NCBI RefSeq assembly: GCF_008365375.1
Contig: NZ_QOKW01000025.1
Location: forward strand, 1 to 64,000
Length of the DNA stretch: 64,000 nt
Reading direction: 5' to 3'
From: Roseomonas genomospecies 6
Lineage (GTDB): Bacteria; Pseudomonadota; Alphaproteobacteria; Azospirillales; Azospirillaceae
This document shows, piece after piece, positions 61,067 through 64,000 of this stretch; the first letter of the stretch is position 1; each line of letters starts with the position of its first letter. The translations under genes and the position numbers were made by a program. Below the pieces are notes generated by a model. That model was not told where the DNA came from, made no database searches, and was given only the letters and a program-made list of their open reading frames with translations.

Positions 61067-61843
61067 ATGTCGGAAGAAGCGGACGGCGTGAGGGAAGGCG
61101 GCGGCGAAAGCGCAGCGGAGAGGGCGGAAACCCCGCTCTACCAGGAGATCGTCCGCACCCTGCTGGAGGAGATCGACGCCGGCGCCTACGCCGTCGGCGA
61201 CCGCCTGCCGACCGAGCAGGAACTGTGCAGCCGCTTCGCCGTCAGCCGCCACACGGTGCGCGAGGCGCTGCGCCGGCTTCAGGAGATGGGCTACATCCTG
61301 CGCCGGCAGGGATCGGGATCGGTCCTGGCGGCGCGCCGCGCGGACGGACGCTTCGTCAACTCCATCAGCACCCTGGACGAGCTGGTCCAGTACGCCACCT
61401 CGACCCGCCTGGAAATCCTTTCGGTGGACCGCATCATCGTGGAGGAGGAACTGGCGGGCCGGCTGGGCTGCCGTCCCGAGACGCAGTGGTTCCGCGTCAG
61501 CGCGCTGCGCCGCACCCGCGAAACGTCGGAGCCCTTCTCCTACGTCGAGGTCTACATCGACGCGGCCTATTCCGACGTGGTGCGCAACCTGGACGTCGTG
61601 CAGTACGCCATCTACACGGTGCTGGAGCAGCGCTACGGCGTCCGCATCGCCGAGGTGATGCAGGACATCGAGGCCGCCCCGGCCAGCCTGAACGTCGCCT
61701 CGCGCCTGCATGTCCCGCCGCAGTCGCCGATCCTCGTCATCACCCGGCGTTATTTCACCGAGGACGGACGTCTGGTGGAGATCGCCGTCAACACCCATCC
61801 CGGCGCCGGCTTCCGCTACACCATGACGCTCCAGCGGCGCTGA
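61067..61843 (+). CDS. Second GntR-family regulator with UTRA domain
   Basis: A 258-residue paralogue of the regulator at 56616. Winged helix at about 24-95 with DRLPTEQELCSRFAVSRHTVREALRRLQEMG, UTRA domain to the end (NTHPGAGFRYTMTLQRR). The ATG at 61067 is preferred over 61055 because GGGGGA precedes it. It may sense a different pathway intermediate or form heterodimers with its paralogue. It is the last plus-strand gene of the cluster, convergent with the peptide-type permease genes. Confidence 0.9.
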   Translation: MSEEADGVREGGGESAAERAETPLYQEIVRTLLEEIDAGAYAVGDRLPTEQELCSRFAVSRHTVREALRRLQEMGYILRRQGSGSVLAARRADGRFVNSISTLDELVQYATSTRLEILSVDRIIVEEELAGRLGCRPETQWFRVSALRRTRETSEPFSYVEVYIDAAYSDVVRNLDVVQYAIYTVLEQRYGVRIAEVMQDIEAAPASLNVASRLHVPPQSPILVITRRYFTEDGRLVEIAVNTHPGAGFRYTMTLQRR

Positions 61844-61855
61844 GGGGCCGGGCCG

Positions 61856-62698
61856 CTACGGGCGCCGCCGGAAGGGCCGCGGCCATCGGAACGGCGTTCC
61901 GCGCGGGTCGAGGCCCTCGCGCAGGCTCTCGGCCAGCAGGTTGATGGAAAGCGCGATGGCGGCGACGGTGACCGTCGTCGCGGCGATCAGGTGCGGGGCG
62001 CCGCGCAGGTCGGCCAGACCGTCGCGGATCAGGGTGCCCAGCGACACCGACGGCTCCTGGATGCCCAGACCCAGGCCGCTCAGCGTGGCCTCCGCCACCA
62101 TGACGGGACCGATGGACAGGGCGGCGCGGATGGCGACCGGCCCGGCGATCGCCGGAAGGAAATGATGGAGGACCGTGTGCAGCGGCCCCGCGCCGAGGGC
62201 GGCGGCGGCGGCCACATGCTCGGCGGTGCGGTTCGACAGGGTCAGCGCCCGGCACCAGCGGACATGCGAGGGCCACGCCGCGAAGGCGAGCGTCAGCACC
62301 ACGGCATCCGTGCCCGGCCCCAGAAGCGCCGAGGCGACAATGGCGAGCGACAGTTCGGGAAAGCCGTGAAGCAGATCGGCCAGCCGCAGAACCGCCGCGT
62401 CCACCCGCCCGCCGATCCAGCCCGCCACCCCGCCCAGCGCGAAGCCGAGCCCCACGGCAAGGCCGAGCGCCAGCCCGGCGATGGCGAAGGAGGTTCCCGT
62501 CCCGGCGATCAGCCGCGCCGCGACGTCGCGGCCCAGCCCGTCGCACCCCAGCGGGTGGGCGGCGGACGGCCCGGCCCAGGCCCGCCCGAGATCCATGGCG
62601 GACGGATCGAGCGGAAGCAGAAGCGCGGCCAGGGCCAGCGCAGCCGCCAGCGCCGCCGCGAGCAGAAGGCCGGCGCGCCCGGCAAGGGAGCGCGCCAT
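61856..62698 (-). CDS. ABC transporter permease, DppC-like
   Basis: A 280-residue inner-membrane protein with about six helices. The permease signature is AAAALGAGPLHTVLHHFLPAI near 190-210 (EAA loop), followed by GIQEPSVSLGTLIRDGL typical of DppC/OppC. An N-terminal helix and GCDGLGRDVAARLIAGTGTS also fit. GTG at 62704, overlapping the previous stop, is another possible start. It is last in the operon; no ATPase gene lies within the window. Confidence 0.9.
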   Translation of the reverse strand: MARSLAGRAGLLLAAALAAALALAALLLPLDPSAMDLGRAWAGPSAAHPLGCDGLGRDVAARLIAGTGTSFAIAGLALGLAVGLGFALGGVAGWIGGRVDAAVLRLADLLHGFPELSLAIVASALLGPGTDAVVLTLAFAAWPSHVRWCRALTLSNRTAEHVAAAAALGAGPLHTVLHHFLPAIAGPVAIRAALSIGPVMVAEATLSGLGLGIQEPSVSLGTLIRDGLADLRGAPHLIAATTVTVAAIALSINLLAESLREGLDPRGTPFRWPRPFRRRP

Positions 62699-62700
62699 GG

Positions 62701-63642
62701 TCACGGCGCCTTCCCGCCGTCGCGCAGCCGTGGGTCGGCGAGGCCGATCAGCAGTTCGGCGGTCAGGCTGACGGCGACCTGCATCAGGACGAAGACCAGG
62801 ACCGCGGCGCCGGCCACCGGGTGATCGCGCGCCAGCACCGCCTGGACGGTCAGCCGCCCGATCCCCGGCAGGGCGAAGACGGCCTCGACCGCCGCCGTTG
62901 TGGTGAGGATCGTGCCGGTCACCGATCCGATCCCCGCCGTCAGCGGCACCAGCGCGTTCGGCAGGGCGTGGCGCATCAGAACGGCGGCCCGCCCGAGCCC
63001 CTTTGCCTGCGCGGTGCGGATGAAATCGCGCCCCAGCACGTCCGTCACCAGCGTATGCGTCAGGCGGGCGACGATCGCCGCCGCCGGCAGGGCCAGCGCC
63101 GCGACGGCCCATGGCGCCGTGCCCGAGCCGGCCAGCATCAGCCACGTCGCCAGCGCCAGCGGCGGCACGGACAAGGCCAGCACCGATCCGATGGTGAGGG
63201 CCGTGCCCGGCCACGACCGCCGTCCGCCGGCCGCGGCGAGACCCAGGGCGAGGCCGGCGGGCAAGGCCAGCGCGGCGGCGCCCGCCAGCAGACCCAGCGT
63301 CACCGGCAGGGCCTCGCCCACAAGCTCCGTCACCGGCACGCCGCCGTAGCGCAGAGACTGGCCGAGGTCGCCCCGCAGCAGGGCAAGGGCGTAGGACAGG
63401 AATTGAGCGGCCAACGGCCGGTCCAGACCGGCGTCCTCGCGCAGCCGACGGACCATCTCGGGGTCCGCGGCCCCACCGTCCACCATCAGCATGACCGGAT
63501 CGCCCGGCAACGCGCGGGACGCCAGAAAGCTCGCCAGCACGGCGGCCCCGCACAGGATCAGCAGCCCCGGCAGGCGCCGGACCAACCGCCAGGGCAGGCG
63601 GCGCCGAGAGGGAGGGCGCCCGGTGACCCCGCGTCCCGTCAC
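62701..63642 (-). CDS. ABC transporter permease, DppB-like
   Basis: A 313-residue inner-membrane protein. The N-terminal helix is followed by LASRALPGDPVMLMVDGGAAD and the DppB stretch RLREDAGLDRPLAAQFLSYALALLRGDLGQSLRYG. The EAA loop RTAQAKGLGRAAVLMRHALPNALVPL lies near 225-250. The GTG start overlaps the stop of the binding protein (GTGA, 63639-63642). It works with the DppC-like protein to import peptides, nickel or related solutes. Confidence 0.9.
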   Translation of the reverse strand: MTGRGVTGRPPSRRRLPWRLVRRLPGLLILCGAAVLASFLASRALPGDPVMLMVDGGAADPEMVRRLREDAGLDRPLAAQFLSYALALLRGDLGQSLRYGGVPVTELVGEALPVTLGLLAGAAALALPAGLALGLAAAGGRRSWPGTALTIGSVLALSVPPLALATWLMLAGSGTAPWAVAALALPAAAIVARLTHTLVTDVLGRDFIRTAQAKGLGRAAVLMRHALPNALVPLTAGIGSVTGTILTTTAAVEAVFALPGIGRLTVQAVLARDHPVAGAAVLVFVLMQVAVSLTAELLIGLADPRLRDGGKAP

Positions 63643-64000
63643 GGCAGCCGGGTGGAGCGGTAGTCCGGTGTGCCGTCGGGCCGGATCACCATCCCCGTCA
63701 CGCCCGGGCGGACCAGCGCGACGAACTGCGGCACCGGCAGGGGCACGGCCACAGCCTCCTCCCGCAACAGGTCTTCGGCCTCGCGGTAGAGCGCGCCGCG
63801 GGCGGCGGGATCGGCGAGGCCGCGCGCCCGGTCCATCAGCCGGTCGAAATCCGCGTTGTGCCAGCGGCTGCGGTTGGTCGGGCTGGCGCTGTGCCACTGG
63901 CTGGCGAGCTGGTCCACGGGATCGGGGAAGTCCGCCGTCCAGCCGTTGATGAACAATGCCTCGCGCCCCTCGTTGATCGCCGCCACGTAGACGGCGCGCT
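63639..64000 (-). CDS. Peptide/nickel ABC transporter substrate-binding protein, C-terminal part
   Basis: About 120 residues continuing past the window edge. The C-terminal lobe of an SBP_bac_5 protein is visible: FINGWTADFPDPVDQL, the WHNADFDRLMDRAR stretch, YREAEDLLREEAVAVPLPV and a final VTGMVIRPDGTPDYRS. The N-terminus, signal peptide and most of the binding pocket lie outside. It is translationally coupled to the DppB-like permease. Confidence 0.88.
   Translation of the reverse strand, partial: RAVYVAAINEGREALFINGWTADFPDPVDQLASQWHSASPTNRSRWHNADFDRLMDRARGLADPAARGALYREAEDLLREEAVAVPLPVPQFVALVRPGVTGMVIRPDGTPDYRSTRLP

Overview
The window is high-GC DNA with dense, overlapping operons. Its gene families (Tad pilus, imelysin iron operon, TRAP and GntR catabolic cluster, GAF/PAS hybrid kinase, dispersed C/G-rich hairpin elements) fit an Azospirillum-like alphaproteobacterium of the Rhodospirillales. 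That assignment is inferred from family recognition, not from a database search. An rRNA operon end and tRNAs are present, but the window does not show whether the replicon is a chromosome or a chromid.

Layout. 1-613: the 3' part of a 5S rRNA with a terminator, facing a tRNA operon (Asn-Asp-Gly) on the other strand. 706-13094 (minus): a stand-alone response regulator downstream of a complete, tightly packed Tad/Flp pilus operon (flp, cpaA, cpaB, cpaC, cpaD, cpaE, cpaF, tadB, tadC, TPR lipoprotein, two TadE-like minor pilins, VWA-domain TadG), many genes joined by 4-nt ATGA overlaps. 13699-20042 (plus): a Fur-box-preceded iron-responsive set, namely a di-heme cytochrome c peroxidase-like protein, imelysin, a di-heme DUF1111 protein, a second degenerate imelysin and a DUF1513 protein. 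20177-24571: gamma-glutamyltransferase, amidase and Ldh-family dehydrogenase. 24758-31929: a HEAGH-motif protein of unknown family, an exported unknown protein with an FNR-like box, a GAF-GGDEF diguanylate cyclase, a uracil/xanthine-type permease and a large PAS/GAF hybrid histidine kinase.

32166-37801 (minus): a glycan cluster with an unusual glycosyltransferase-UDP-galactopyranose mutase fusion, a GH1-like hydrolase and an ABC exporter. 38199-43525: a ribbon-helix-helix regulator, a GMC dehydrogenase with its Tat-exported small subunit, a VOC protein, a small exported protein, a metallo-hydrolase and an ankyrin protein. 43652-47424: a TPR/GT41 O-GlcNAc-transferase-like enzyme overlapping a GT9 heptosyltransferase-like enzyme.

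47872-61843 is the most interesting region. It looks like a self-contained catabolic island: TRAP transporter (split dctP and dctQM), MFS carrier, AtzE/AtzG-type amidase, class III CoA-transferase, acyl-CoA dehydrogenase, MaoC hydratase, CitE-type C-C lyase, MmgE/PrpD protein, an SDR lacking the catalytic Tyr/Lys, and two paralogous GntR-UTRA regulators. Two nearly identical palindromes (TTGTACGTACAA and TTGTACGGACAA) lie in its two control regions. The parts suggest uptake of an amide or branched dicarboxylate, CoA activation, oxidation, hydration and cleavage; the substrate is not identifiable from sequence. 61856-64000 (minus) holds two peptide/nickel-type ABC permeases and the C-terminal part of their binding protein.

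Dispersed hairpin-rich elements occur at about 254-300, 28941-28974, 35135-35304 and 55287-55374. The last two share a closed architecture: a perfect outer stem enclosing several GAA/TTC-loop hairpins.
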